Assembly: GCA_027943335.1 (NCBI GenBank)
Contig: BSBK01008839.1
Span: 234,501-298,500, forward strand
Length of the DNA: 64,000 bases
Source of the DNA: Chamaecyparis obtusa
Taxonomy: Eukaryota; Streptophyta; Pinopsida; Cupressales; Cupressaceae
Direction of reading: 5' to 3'
The position numbers were made by a program, and so were the translations under genes. The notes beneath the pieces were generated by a model. That model was not told the DNA's origin. It saw nothing but the letters and a program-made list of their open reading frames with translations, and ran no database searches. How positions within the stretch are numbered: position 1 is the first letter of the stretch; every line of letters begins with the position of its first letter. This document shows, piece after piece, positions 23,353-36,080 of the stretch.

Positions 23353-26083
23353 TGTTGGTGTTTAAAATGGATGCTTATGCTCTTAGGCTACCAATATACC
23401 CACTGAAATATTTTAGGATTGGTTAGTTCCAAAATGTAGAAGGATCTTAGGGTAATTAGACCAACTATAGGGACAAGACTACCCTCTTCACTTTTGGCTC
23501 TACAAAACTAAGGTGGGTGCACCTAACCCAGTGAAAACTATACTTCACACACCAAAGATTGGGTCTAAAAAATAGATTGATAGTAAGAAAGTACTAAATG
23601 CTAACCTCACATTCATTGACTCTCCATTACCATAGGGTAACAAAACCACACAACCAACAACTTAAAGCTTGAAAAGGTTATAGATTTAAATATTTGGAAT
23701 GCAATAACTTCAACCAGTGTATGTTAACAAAAGAAATACTCATTTAAGCCAGTGCCTCATCCATTGGGAAAAATTTCTTAGACACAAAGACACACAGATT
23801 TTGAGAATATATGAGAATTCATAGCCATAAATATATTTATCCTAATCTTTACTGCTTACAAAACATACTTACATAGACAAGGGAAAACTCATATCCCATT
23901 TAGAGCATTGTTTAATCTGATCCTAGATCAGAACTCAAGAATGAAGATACATACATAAAAAATAATATGTAATGAGCTAGAAAACTCAAACCTTACTTGA
24001 CTTGACACAAAGGAGAGATAAGAATTAGATATTTATATTAAGTATGATGAATTCCTTCTGTGTGTATAGTGAATCACAAGACACCCTACTTGCAAACTAT
24101 AGCTTAGACCTGCAACTTTCTTCTTTCATTAACAAACACTGAATCAAAACTCTTACAAACCCTTGGGACCAGAAACTTGGGACTATTTTTTAACTTCAGA
24201 ATTGGACCCCTTCAAAATCGACAATTTAACACTATATACCCCTAGTTACCTTGGAATCCTCCACAAGTTAGGATGCAACAAGCTATGGATAAATAGGGTA
24301 ACGGATAGGGTTTCCACCCACCAAAACAATTCAAACATATTAGAAATTAATACATTGGAGGGAAAATAAAACAACCCTAAGTGATCAGACCCTAAAATTA
24401 GTCTTCATTTATGATAATTCTTCTAAGACTGTACTAAAGATCATGAAACTCTATCCAAATGCATCTGATTTGACACTTGCAACACATCTCAAACACCTTT
24501 ATTCATTCCCCCCATGGCATAAAACTCCCTGTAGTTAATCATCATACTCACTGGACCACATTGCAACAATTGACACGACCAAACTAATCAAATTCGGCCA
24601 CTAAAACAATCAATTTTGGTCCTTTCTATCATTGAGAAACCCTTAAAAATTTGAATTTAGACTACAACGGTCACTTTATGGCGCCTACAACAAATTGGCA
24701 ATCACAATTCAATTTGAGATCAACTTTATAACCTAACCATCTGACCCCTCCTTTTCACAGGCTTTATGACTTTAACTCATCAGAGAACCTCGGGTTAACT
24801 CTTAGCAAACTGGCGACAAATGAAATTCTTATTTGTGAAGTGAAAACACTAACCCACCTTTAACTCCATGAACTGGAAAATAAAGGGAACCTTTAACCTC
24901 GATCCTCACTTGGCGAATTTGTGACTGAAAACCTTTTCACCAATTCAAAAAATAACTTAAGTTCCCGCTAAAATATTTAGCGACTGCATGACCACTATTC
25001 ACCAAATCGCTAAGTCCTTAGACCCTTTGCCAAAACATCATGTGAACCAGCAAACAAAGCAAGCATTTGTCAAAACTGCCAAACTTTAGACCCCCACTTG
25101 GGCCTTCTTGTGCCACCTGTCTGCATACTATTCGCCATTATGACCTAGTCACCTCTAACACATGACCCACTAATAGATCTGGATCACTAAGATTATGATT
25201 CCAAATTGACGGCCTGTCTCATGCCTTCATGAGCTAAAAGATTCTATCAGATTATACGCCCACTGTTGATCTCTTCTCTCTACCACTTGAAGAATTTGGG
25301 CCCACTGACACATATACACATCACTCACCCATGGACCAATCAAATACCACCAAATAAGCACACCTGGCATGTGGACCCACTGCACTTTATCCCTTCTGAA
25401 AAAGGTAGAATTGACGGTCGGTGTAAGATCTCAAACATCTGACACATTCCATGAGAACTTACACTCGTCATTGATTTTCTGACAATGTCAGGACCCTCTG
25501 ACAAAATCAAAAACTAGGTACCACTAACAACTGCTAACGCATTAATACATGCACCAATCACAAACCACCATTTGTACCTATGTGTCACCTTGGACCCATA
25601 GTTTGAAATGTCGTGTCATAAAGAAAATCAATGGCCGTCGTGATTTCACATACCTCTGACACATCCCTTGCGCTTTAACAAAAATTGTCGAATTGAAAAG
25701 ATGTCAGAGCCGGGCCCAGGAAAAATGAAAGCCAAAAACATTAGGAAATATTAAGGCATAGGACTTAGGAAATATTTTACTATCGGACCTAGGAAAAATT
25801 AATCTCGAGACTTAAGAAAAAATAAAGAACCACTGGGGCTAAAAACTTAGGAAAGATTTAAACAGGGACTGACCATAAATATAAAGCATGTGCATTTTAG
25901 GATTTTTAAGTGGCCCAAAAAGGTAACTTAAAAATAGAACAGGGCCTGGGCAGTTTTAGGGCTTTTTCTTAGTAACGAATAGATTTTTGAATTTTGGCAT
26001 GGGTTTCAAGCCAGAGACCTAAAAATAATTGTAGGGATCATAAGAAAAATGCTAGAGCCATGAAAATTTTACTGATGCTAACA
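23353..26083 (-). repeat. 5' LTR of the Ty3 element
   Basis: 2731 bases, partner of 13615-16323. It carries the promoter end for the minus-strand element, but no TATA box could be placed with confidence. The outer edge GCTAACA abuts satellite sequence 'tgttcgaagg'. Confidence 0.92.
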
Positions 26084-27655
26084 TGTTCGAAGGGATCCTA
26101 AAACCCCTTAAGACACACTTGAGCATTCTAATGTGTCAAAAGGGGTCATGGGGACTTCTTAAGGGTCTTAACGTGTGATAAGGCATACTAGGACCCCTAG
26201 GGAGTCCCCGTGACCCCTTTTGACACATTTGAATGCTCAAGTGTGTCCAAAGGGGTCCTAGGAACCCTTAAGACACACTTGAGCATTCCAATGTGTCAAA
26301 AGGGGTCATGGGGACTCACTAGGGGTCCTAGTATGCCTTATCACACATTAGGACGCCTAGGAAGTCCCCATGATCCCTTTTGACACATTTGAATGGTCAA
26401 GTGTTTCTGAAGGGGCTCTTAGGACCCCTTAAGACACACTTCAGAATTCTAATGTGTCAAAAGGGGTCATGGGGACTTCCTAGGGGTCTTAACGAGTGAT
26501 AAGGCTTACTAGGACCCCTAGGGAGTCCCCATGATGCCTTTTCACATATTGGAATGCTCAAGTGTGTCCAAAGGGGTCCTAAGACCCCTTAAGACACACT
26601 TGAGTGTTCCAATTTTTCAAAAGGGGTCATGGGGACTTCCTATGGGTCCTAACGCTTGATAAGGTGTACTAGGACCCATAGGGAGTCCCCATGACCCCTT
26701 TTGACATATTGGAACACTAAAGTGTATCCAAAAGGGTCCTAGGACCCCTTAAGACACACTTGAGCATTCTAATATGTCAAAAGGGTTATGGGGACTTCTT
26801 AGGGGTCCTAACGTGTGATAAGGCATTCTAAGACCCCTAGGGAGTCCCCATGACCCCTTTTGACACATTTGAACACTCAAGTGTGTCCAAAGGGGTCCTA
26901 GGACCCCTTAAGACATACCTGAGCATTCTAATGTGTCAAAAGAGGTCATGGGGACTTCCTATGGGTCTTAATACATGATAAGGCATAATAGGACCCCTAG
27001 GGAGTCCGCATGACCCCTTTTGACACATTGTAACACTCAAGCATGTCTAGACTCCTTAAAAAATGCTTGAGAGTTCCAATGTGTCAAAAGGGGTCATGGG
27101 GACTCCCTAGGGGTCCTAACGCATGATAAGGCATACTAGGACCCCTAGGAAGTCCCCATGACCCTTTTTGACACATTGGAATGCTCAAGTGTGTCTTAAG
27201 GGGTCCTAAGACCCCTTAAGGCATGCTTGAGAATTCCAATGTGTCAAAAGGGGTCATGGGGACTCCCTAGGGGTCCTAATGTGTGATAAGGCATACTAAG
27301 ACCCCTAGCGAGTCCCTATGACCCCTTTTGACACATTACAACCCTCAAGTGTGTCTGAAGGGGTCCTAAGACCCCTTTAGACATGCTTGAGTGTTCCAAT
27401 GTGTCCAAAGGGGTCATGGGGACTCCCTAGGGGTCCTAACACATGATAAGGTGTACTAGGACCTGTAGCAAGTCCCCATGACTCCTTTTGACACATTGCA
27501 ACACTCAAGTTTGTCTGAAGGGATCCTAGGACCCCTTAAGACACACTTGAGCATTCCAATGTGTCAAAAGGGGTCATGGGGACTTCCTAGGGGTCCTAAT
27601 GCGTGATAAGGCATACTAGGACCCCTAGCAAGTCCCCATGACCCTTAGGAAGTCT
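26084..27655. repeat. 160-bp double-palindrome satellite, array 3
   Basis: About 9.8 units, the continuation of array 2 beyond the Ty3 insertion. Here most hairpin loops read in the opposite orientation (gtgataaggcatac) to those of arrays 1 and 2. One unit near 26320-26350 keeps the forward orientation. The array ends near 27655 at the inverted segment 3. Confidence 0.9.
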
Positions 27656-28258
27656 CTCTCTCCACCTCTAGTGAACTATTCTTCAAAGCCTCCATTTCTA
27701 TGTAGCTAGGGTTTACGATGCTTGTAAAAGGCATGTTTAATATAAAGATTTAGTTGACCACCTTTAAAGACCTAAAATAAATGAGAAATAAATTTAGGCC
27801 AAAAATACACACCACATTTCTATATGTAGTACTGTAAGCTTCAACAATCTAGTAGGCTTCCTCTACTAAGGCACGAAGAACTTCATTAATGTATGCTCTA
27901 GGAGGAAGATTATAATTTCCTTATTTCTGCAAGAGATTCTCAAAAATTTGTATACAAAGGCATCCTATAGTAAAAAATGAAAAGTTTCCTAGAGAATATC
28001 CACAATTCATATACAAAAGCATCATATAGGAAAAATGACAAAAAAATAATAGCAAAAAGGTAAAATTTATCATTAATGCTAGTAGTACCAAGGTCATATT
28101 CACTGTCAAATCCTAGCCTATGATGTGCAAAATGAGCAAACTAAGTGAAATAAAAGGGAAGGGATCGATGAAATAGAAAAGGTGCATCAAATCGGATCAA
28201 TATCATAATAAATGCAGAAAATACTATTACAGACAAAAATATTTGCAGATTAATTTGT
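27656..28258 (-). repeat. Inverted, truncated segment 3 with BZR1 exon remnant
   Basis: The reverse complement matches about 8000-8745 of segment 1. The BZR1 exon is still readable on the minus strand near 27935-27800 (NYNLPPRAYINEVL, then ALVEEA). Its first half, with the ATG and basic region, is deleted: sequence jumps from 'tttgagaatct' to 'cttgcagaaat'. It is the most decayed of the three copies. Confidence 0.75.
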
Positions 28259-28382
28259 TACACCTTTCTCAAGCTTCTGTACCTTGCTACATGATTAGAC
28301 ATTTTCGTTAGTAGAACTAAATTTTTAGGTTAAGTTTTATAGATCATCTTTTTGATCCAAAGGACATAGATTGGCTATTGTA

Positions 28383-28475
28383 TCTTCCTTAGATAGTTTC
28401 CCAGAGAATATCCACAATTCGTATACAAAAGCATCATATAGGAAAAATGAGGAAAAAATAATAGCTAAAAGGTAA
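28383..28475. repeat. Short duplicate of segment 3
   Basis: About 85 bases (agagaatatccacaattcg...) repeat 27985-28060 in direct orientation, separated by ~110 bases of unrelated sequence. It is a small local duplication. Confidence 0.7.
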
Positions 28476-28528
28476 TATTATATATAATATATTAGTATAC
28501 ATTAGTATATATAATACATTAGTATATA

Positions 28529-29336
28529 TGGGTATGTACAAGATCATGAGGGGCCAAAAAGTTGCGATGTCAGTTCAAACTTTGACAATGTAGCTGATGA
28601 CTTTTTTTTCACCCGAATTTGATAAAACAAAAAGGGTATCTTAAGGAGATTATCAGCTTTTTATCGATATAATTGCTGTCAAATTTTGAATTCGGTAAGT
28701 AATTATTAGTTATTTTCTAATTGAGCTACCTCTAAAGTGTTGATTTATATACTGATTGAAAAATCACTATAACTTTCAGACAATATAACATTTTTAAAAT
28801 CCAAAAAATGCATCACATTCTATGCTTTGTGTACTATAAGAAAAAATAAATTAAAATTGAATTTTTTAAACTTTTGAATGAGTTAAGGTGGTCAGACACA
28901 GGAGTTATTTTATTCTGAAAATGTTGTAGCAAAAAATTCATAATAAATTATTTTTTTGGAATAAAATTACAAAAAAATATGCGTCACATCCGGGCATGAG
29001 TCTACTACTTATATATGAAATCTTATAATAAAATATTATCATTTGATTATGATTAAGGTGGTCAGACATACACCTACTTCTTATTTTTTTCCTAAAATTT
29101 TTGTATTGTTGCATTGAAATCTATACTTTTCACCAAGCATACTAACATTTTCTCAAAAAAGGCCTAGTAGTTTAGAAACTACATTCAATTTTATATAGCT
29201 TCTATTCTTACAACTTTTTTATATTAGGTTCAAAGCTAGTTGAAATTTTCACGTCAAGTTGACTAACCCTGATTTGCTGATTTTTCATTGTCACTTAAGG
29301 GCATAGTTTGGCCCCTCATGATCTTGCACATACCCA
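28529..29336. mobile_element. Complete non-autonomous TIR element (808 bp)
   Basis: Bounded by inverted ~30-base repeats: TGGGTATGTACAAGATC... at 28529 and its complement ending CTTGCACATACCCA at 29336. No coding capacity. The flanks are TA-rich on both sides (agtatata / tatataat), so the target duplication length cannot be read. The interior matches 4524-5280 in inverse orientation. The left end also matches the reverse complement of the terminus at 40443 for ~35 bases, so the same enzyme probably moves them. Confidence 0.8.
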
Positions 29337-29428
29337 TATATAATATATTATATATATTAAATATACATTAATATATTATAATACATTAGTATATATATAA
29401 TATACATTATATATATCCTTTGCCCCTT

Positions 29429-29705
<277 letters not shown>

Positions 29706-29930
29706 GTTCAATTTTTTTCATTTGCTCCCACCCTTTTTTCATCTATCGGGGAATATTGAGTACCCGATATGGAATTAGATACCCGATTTTGGCTAGGCAA
29801 TATTTTTCCAAAATATTCCCTGTCCCCACAGACCAAACAAACATGGGTTTTTATACTTTTTTCATGCGTAGCACAAAAAAAAATTGATTTGGGGCCCATT
29901 GTTTGAATTTTGTCGACATGTGGTCTCACC

Positions 29931-32707
29931 ATGGGAAGAAGTAGTCATCGAAAGGCTAAATGCAAGAGGAAGCAGACGGATGAAGAAATTCAAGTATATA
30001 GGGAAAAAGATAAGGAAAATCACGGAAGAAGGAGAGAAGGTATGTTAAACATTAATCAAGGTGACCCCGTAAATGTAGTTGTAAGTGAAGAGGATGTTCA
30101 ATTTGAAAATGTATAGATGGAGATTGAAAATGTAGACTTGGGGAATGAAAATGTTGCACAAGAACCACGTGAACATTACACATCTCCAAATTATATGCAA
30201 AATGAAGTCCCTTGCAATAAAGATAATCAATCTTCAAATTTGGGACTTTCAAGAACACCTAAATGGTTAATTGAAATTGAGGAGAACATTATGAATAATT
30301 GGGAAGGAAAGAGGTCACATAGAACCATTAGATTATGGGCTTCAAGACTTTATGATCATTTTTTTGGAAACAAGACATTGGTTGAGCAATGTCAAATTTT
30401 TGTGCAGTTTTTAAAGATGCAAAAGATGAGACCCGTGCTTGTGACATTGAAGATTCATGTGAACAAGAAAATGGAGAGAAATTCCATTGTTGTGAAGAAT
30501 CTTTTCAATGCTCTCAATAGCATTGGGAAGACTAGTAGAGAAAAAGACAAGAGAGTTGCACGGAGGATTATTACAACATCCTTAGTAAGTCATTAGTTGA
30601 GAAAGGCTTGTTTGATGAGACAAACTTGTGTTGACTTCAATATAGACCATAAACTTTGGGTAGAGCACTTGCAAGAAGAGAAAGACTTGATGATCCACTT
30701 CAAATTGATACATGGGCTCATGGTGGGAGACTTCCATGTTTTGATAAGAAGCTAACAGATGTTGTCAAGGATGAAATTCAACAATTTTGGGATGCTAACT
30801 CAAGAGTGTCACCAAATGTGAAGGATGTCTTGAAGTTGAGAGTTTGTGATCGAGACCACACTCCACATCCTAAACATTATGTGGAGGTAAGTCAAAAAAT
30901 GTTGTATAAAAACATTTGTGAGACACATCCAACATTGAAAATATCACAAAGGTCTTTTGAATCCGTGAAGCCATTTTATTGTGTACCCCTTAAGATTCGG
31001 AATACATGTTGTTGCAAATATCATGATGATTTTTCAATGCATCATGAATTATTATGGTCCATACATTCTACTTTGCATACTAATGAAATGCTAGAGGATT
31101 GTGGTGCAAGTGGTCTTCCCAAATCATCAAGAGACTTGCTAGATCAATTTTTATGTCATAGAGATGATGGTTGTTTATTTTATAAAAAAGATTGCTTAAA
31201 TGCCAAGTGCTCAGAATGTGGTGGCTTGTCCAAGTTTAGAACATGTTTTCATGAGGGTTTGGAACACAATTTTGGAAAGAAACTTGTCCAAAAAAAGGTA
31301 TATGAAATGGTGAAATATAAATTGAATAGTGGAGGTGAAGGCTCTAGATGTGAGTTAGTTGCAAAAGAATACAATGTTGCTGATTTTATCTTAGATTTCA
31401 AGACAAATCTTTTTTACAAGTATTCAAGGCATAGTCATAGGTCTCAATGGTTGGATCAATAATTCAGGACATGCAAGGACACTTTCCCCATTGGAACTAT
31501 TATATCCATTGTAGACTTTGTGGAGAACTATACATTGCAGCCCCAAAATTAGACTCAAGCTCAATATTAAAATTCCATTCAGGTTGCTATTTTTGTACAC
31601 ATCACATATAGACATTCCCCTGATAGCACAAAAGATGAGTGAAAGATAATCAGAGAGTACCATTTTTATATTAGCAATGACAGGTCTCACTCTCATGAGT
31701 TTGTTCAACATTGTTTCCAGAACTATTTTGACTACTTGCAGGAAAATGGTATTGCTATGGATAGGCATCTCATTTGGTCAGATAATTGCACTGGTCAATT
31801 TAAGAATGCTAGAATGTTTTATTGGTTGTGTATAATGCATGTGGAGAGAGGTGTACCTCATATTTGGAGTTTTTTTGAGTCAGGGCATGGGAAAGGGGAA
31901 CATGACGGAGCAGGTGCGTGTGTGAAGAGAGCTATAGTTAAGGAGAAATTGAGGATTTCAGGTGCTATACTTCTTGATGCTCATTCTATTTTTGATTGGT
32001 GTACTTTAGCATTGTCGCAGGGGGGGACTCTTAATTCTACAATGCATAGATTCTTTTGGATGGTTGAGGAGGGAACTATAGGAGATATATTGTATTGTCA
32101 AATAGTGAAAGACTCTTAAAAAATGCATTCATTTAGAAGCTCCAATAGTAGTACATGGACCATTTGGACACAAGAGTGCTTTTTTTGCCCCATGTATTTT
32201 CAGTATGATTGGGATCATTGCGAGTCAAGTGAGTGGGTGGATACATGGGTTCCATAGTATCTGACTCCTTTATCTTTGACACTCTCTATCAGAAATGATG
32301 ACATGGACACTTTAGTTGACTATGACCATCTTTCAGATCTTCTGAAGCTAGGAGATGTTTTTACATTAGTTGCATCGTACAAGAATGATGAGAGGTCAGA
32401 TTATTAGTTATCATGTTGTGTACAAGGTAAATAGAAGCTTGTACAGCCAATGACAGATGGTGATGGGTTCACATATCCTACTAGTTTAGTTGTTATTGCA
32501 GGAACATGGCTATAAACATACATGATTAGAAAGAATGGAGTTACCGCATTTGAAGACTATGAGAAGCACAAAACTATTCTCATGTATTCACACCTTGTTA
32601 TAGAAACACATGTCAAGTTGTCAAAGCATCAAGGAAGACCAAAGATAAAAGAACTTTGGACTATTAGTACTGCTGATCATGAAGCACTATTGGAGACCCT
32701 AAAGTAA
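29931..32707 (+). pseudogene. DDE-like transposase, copy B (no introns)
   Basis: Homologue of copy A (1196-4294), from ATG 29931 (MGRSSHRKAKCKRK) to TAA 32705. Main open pieces are 30117-30596, 30656-31462, 31736-32119 and 32522-32707. It has a lysine-rich N-terminus; a Cys/His segment (NTCCCKYHDDF ... CLNAKCSECGG); a core IWSDNCTGQFKNARMFYW (Asp near 31781) and SFFESGHGKGEHDGAGACVK (near 31870-31920); CFFCPMYFQYDWDHCESSEW (about 32180); and the C-terminal FTYPTSLVVIAGTW block. The four intron positions of copy A are continuous coding sequence here. Stops and a frameshift near 30600-30660 inactivate it. Role: presumed DNA cleavage and joining at the element's TIRs. Superfamily not assigned. 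Confidence 0.72.
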
Positions 32708-33270
32708 AGAGATGACCCTTCGGGAACACTTGACTAGGTAATAAGTTAACTTAGTGCATTATTTTCTAAGTTCGTTAAGCTTAATTTCAATACATTAATT
32801 TCACCTTTCTTAGATTGTATTTTGAGTCAATAAACTTGGTTTTGTATGTGGATTGTAACTTGTACAGGAGCACCTATGAAGATGCCTACAGTCACCATGG
32901 ATCCAATTAGAGATAGAAGGACAAAAGGATCCTTAATGTTTAATTGAGATCTTTTGAAGCCTATAATGGCAATTTGTAACAACCAATTTGATTTAAAAGT
33001 TAAATGTCCTAAAACTCTTGATAAAGACTTATGACCAAAATCATTTATGGATGGCCAATAGTGCTAAGAAGGGATCTTACATGTCATTTACTTATGTCAT
33101 TTGCACGGTTTCAATTCTTACATGTTTGATTGTTGTTTCTAATGCTTTAAGGATATTATTTTTTATCATTTCAAACAATCTATAATAGTTAAACCTCAAA
33201 TATAATAAAATCCATAGTTCAAATTTCACAAGCTTAATCATGATTAGTTTCATAGTTCAAATTTCAAACA
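32708..33270. other. Spacer between transposase copy B and tandem array
   Basis: AT-rich sequence with no coding or repeat signal, presumably the transposase 3' non-coding part. Confidence 0.4.
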
Positions 33271-36080
33271 TACCACTAACAGTCAGTTGAAAGCAGCTCA
33301 GCAGCGTATCTTTCAAACTGGTAGTGATCTTCTAGGGCTCATATCTTGGAACTCATGAGAGGTATTGACAAACCATCAAAGGATACGGGATCATGTTTCT
33401 AAGGTCTACAATAACCTCTCTCAGTTTTAGGCGATTCAACTTCATTTGCATTTGGTAAGGTGATCTTAGTTGATGCCAAAACTTGTAGTGAGGGTCAGTT
33501 GAAAGAATCTTAGCAACATATCTTTCAAACTCTCTGACTTGACATAAAACCATCTACTCCATTGGCTCTATTTAGCTAGGTAAATTCTAGTGACAACCCC
33601 ATTCCACCCACGGAGTCACCAGAATGCTCACGACCATGCTTGACCCAAGTGACCCCATGGTGTACTAAGCATGATTGGACAGCGATTATCCATGGGTCAT
33701 ATCTTAGAGCTCGTGAGAGGTATTGACAAACCATTAGGGGCTATAGGATTGTGTTTTTGAGGTCTACAATAACCTCTCTCAGTTTTGAGCGATTTGACTT
33801 TGTTTGCATTTGGCAAGGCGATCTCAGTCGATATCAAAACTTGTAGTGAGGGTCAATTGAAAGTGGCTCAGCAGTGTATCTTTCAAACCATCCAACTTGG
33901 CATCAAACCATCTACTCCATCAGCTCTAGTTGGCTGGGTAAATGCCAATGACAACCCCATTCTACCCACTGAGTCACCGGAACGCTCACGACCATGCTCG
34001 ACCCAAGTGACCCCAAGGTGCACTAAGCATGATTGGGTAGTGATCTTCCAGGGCTTGTATCTCAGATCTCATGAGAGGTATCAAAAAACCATTAGGTTTT
34101 ATAGGATCTTGTTTTTGAGGTATATAATAACCTCTCTCAGTTTTGGACGATTCAACTTCATTTGCATTTGGCAAGGCGATCTCAGTCAATGCCAAAACTT
34201 GTAGTGAGAGTCAGTTGAAAGCGGCTTAGTAGCATATCTTCCAAACCATCTAACTTGGTATCAAACCATCTACTCCATTAGCTCCAATTGGCTGGGTAAA
34301 CACTAGTGACAACCACATTCCACCCATGAAGTCACCGAAACGCTCATGACCACGCTTGACCCAAGTGACCCCAAGGTGCACTAAGCACGATTGCGCAACG
34401 ATCTTCCAGGGCTTGTATCTCAGACCTTGTGAGAGGTATCAAAAAACCATCAAGTGTTACAGGATCATGTTTTTGAGGTATACAATAACCTCTCCCAATT
34501 TTGGACGATTTGACTTCATTTGCATTTGGCAAGGCTATCTCAGTCGATGCCAAAACTTGTAGTGAGGGTCAGTTGAAAGCGGCTCAGTAGCATATCTTTC
34601 AAACCATCTGACCTAACATCAAACCATCTACTCCATTAGCTCTATTTGGCTGGGTAAATGCCAGTGACAACCCCATTCCACCCACGAAGTCACCAGAACA
34701 CTCGCAACCATGCTTGACCCAAGTGACCCCAAGGTGCACTAAGCACGATTGGGTAGTGATCTTCCATGGCTCATATCTCAGAGCTCGTGAGAGGAATCAA
34801 TAAATTGTTAGAGGCTATAGGATCATGTTTCTAAGGTCTACAATAACCTCTCTCAGTTTTGGGTGATTCAACTTCATTTTCTTTTGGCAATGCGATCTCA
34901 GCCGATGCCAAAACTTGCAATGAGGGTCAGTTGAAAGTGGCTCACTAGTGTATCTTTCAGACCGTCCAAATTGGCATCAAACCATTTGCTCCATTAGCTC
35001 TAGTTGGACAGGTAAACACCAATGAAAACCCCATTCTACCCAAGTGACCCCAAGGTGCACTAAGCATGATTAGGCAGAGATCTTCCATGGCTCATATCTT
35101 AGAGCTCATGAGAGGTATCAAAAAACCTTCAAGTGCTACAAGATTGTGTTTCTGAGGTCTACAATAATCTCTCTCAGTTTTGGGCAATTCAACTTTATTT
35201 GCATTTGGCAAGGTGATCTCAGTCGATGCCAAAACTTGCAATGAGGGTCAGTTAAAAGTGGCTTAGTAGTGTATCTTTCAAACCATTTGACATTGCATCA
35301 AATCGTTTCCTCTATCAGGTCTAGTTGGCTAGGTAAATGCTAGTGACAACTCTATTCTTCCCACAGAGTCATCAGAACACTCACGATGATGCTCGACCTA
35401 ATTGACCCCAAGGTGCACTAAGCACGATTGGGCAGTGATCTTCCATGGCTCATATCTCAAAGCTCATGAGAGGTATTGACAAATTGTCAGGTGCTACGGG
35501 ATCATGTTTTCGAGGTCTACAATAACCTCTCTCTATTTTGGGCAATTCAACTTCATTTACATTTGGAAAGGTGATCTTAGTTGATGCCAAAACTTGCAGT
35601 GAGGGTCAGTCGAAAGTGGCTCAGCATCGTATCTTTCAAACTGTCTGACCTGGCATCAAACTGTCTACTCCATTGGCTATGGTTGGCTGGACAAAAATCA
35701 GTGACAACCCTATTCTGCCCATGGAGTCACGGGAACGCTCGGGACCACGCTTGACCCAAGTGACCCCAAGGTGCACTAAGCATGATTGGGCAATGATCTT
35801 TCATGGCTCATATCTCAGACCTCGTGAGAGGTATTGACAAGCCATTAGGGGCTACGTGATCATGTTTTTGAGGTCTACAATAACTTCTCTTAGTTTTGGG
35901 TGATTTGACTTCATTTGCATTTGGAAAGGTGATCTCAGTCGATGCAAAAACTTGTAGTGAGGGTCAGTTGAAAGTGGCTCAGTAACGTATCTTTCAAACC
36001 ATCTGATATTGCATCAAACCATCTAGTCCATCAGCTCTAGTTGGCTAGGTAAATGCCAGTGACAACCTCATTCTGCCTGA
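33271..36080. repeat. ~357-bp tandem repeat, about 8 units
   Basis: Units share landmarks such as 'gtgagggtca' (near 33489, 33847, 34204, 34562, 34921 and on to ~35960), 'gtgacaacccc', 'ccaaggtgcactaagcacgat' and 'gtctacaataacctctctcag'. The spacing is about 357-358 bases, one unit being shorter. Open frames of 60-140 codons on both strands recur at unit spacing and are not conserved proteins. The array lies between the convergent transposase and second gene, so it is probably an internal satellite of the transposon. Confidence 0.88.

Larger units (their letters stand above)
13615..26083 (-). mobile_element. Ty3-type LTR retrotransposon (12.5 kb), minus strand
   Basis: Complete but decayed element. 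LTRs are at 13615-16323 and 23353-26083, both TG...CA (TGTTGGTG...GCTAACA on the plus strand). Flanks are 'tgtcc' and 'tgttc', a 5-bp target duplication with one change, inside a satellite unit. The coding order on the minus strand is gag, zinc-knuckle-like segment, protease, RNase H, RT-RNase H, integrase, which is Ty3-type. The LTRs differ at about 17 of the first ~225 positions, mostly transitions, so the insertion is old. Long LTRs, an extra RNase H and a TGGTGACTCTACTAGGGA-type primer site point to the Tat/Ogre side of plant Ty3 elements. That assignment is inference. Confidence 0.92.

Noticed and set aside
8748..27655. Regularly spaced palindromic repeats resembling a CRISPR array
   Set aside because: The units are contiguous 160-bp palindromes with no unique spacers, and the context is a plant nuclear genome.
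33785..34562. Open frames of 65-140 codons in the 357-bp repeats on both strands
   Set aside because: They recur only because the DNA repeats. No unit keeps the same protein intact and no domain is visible.
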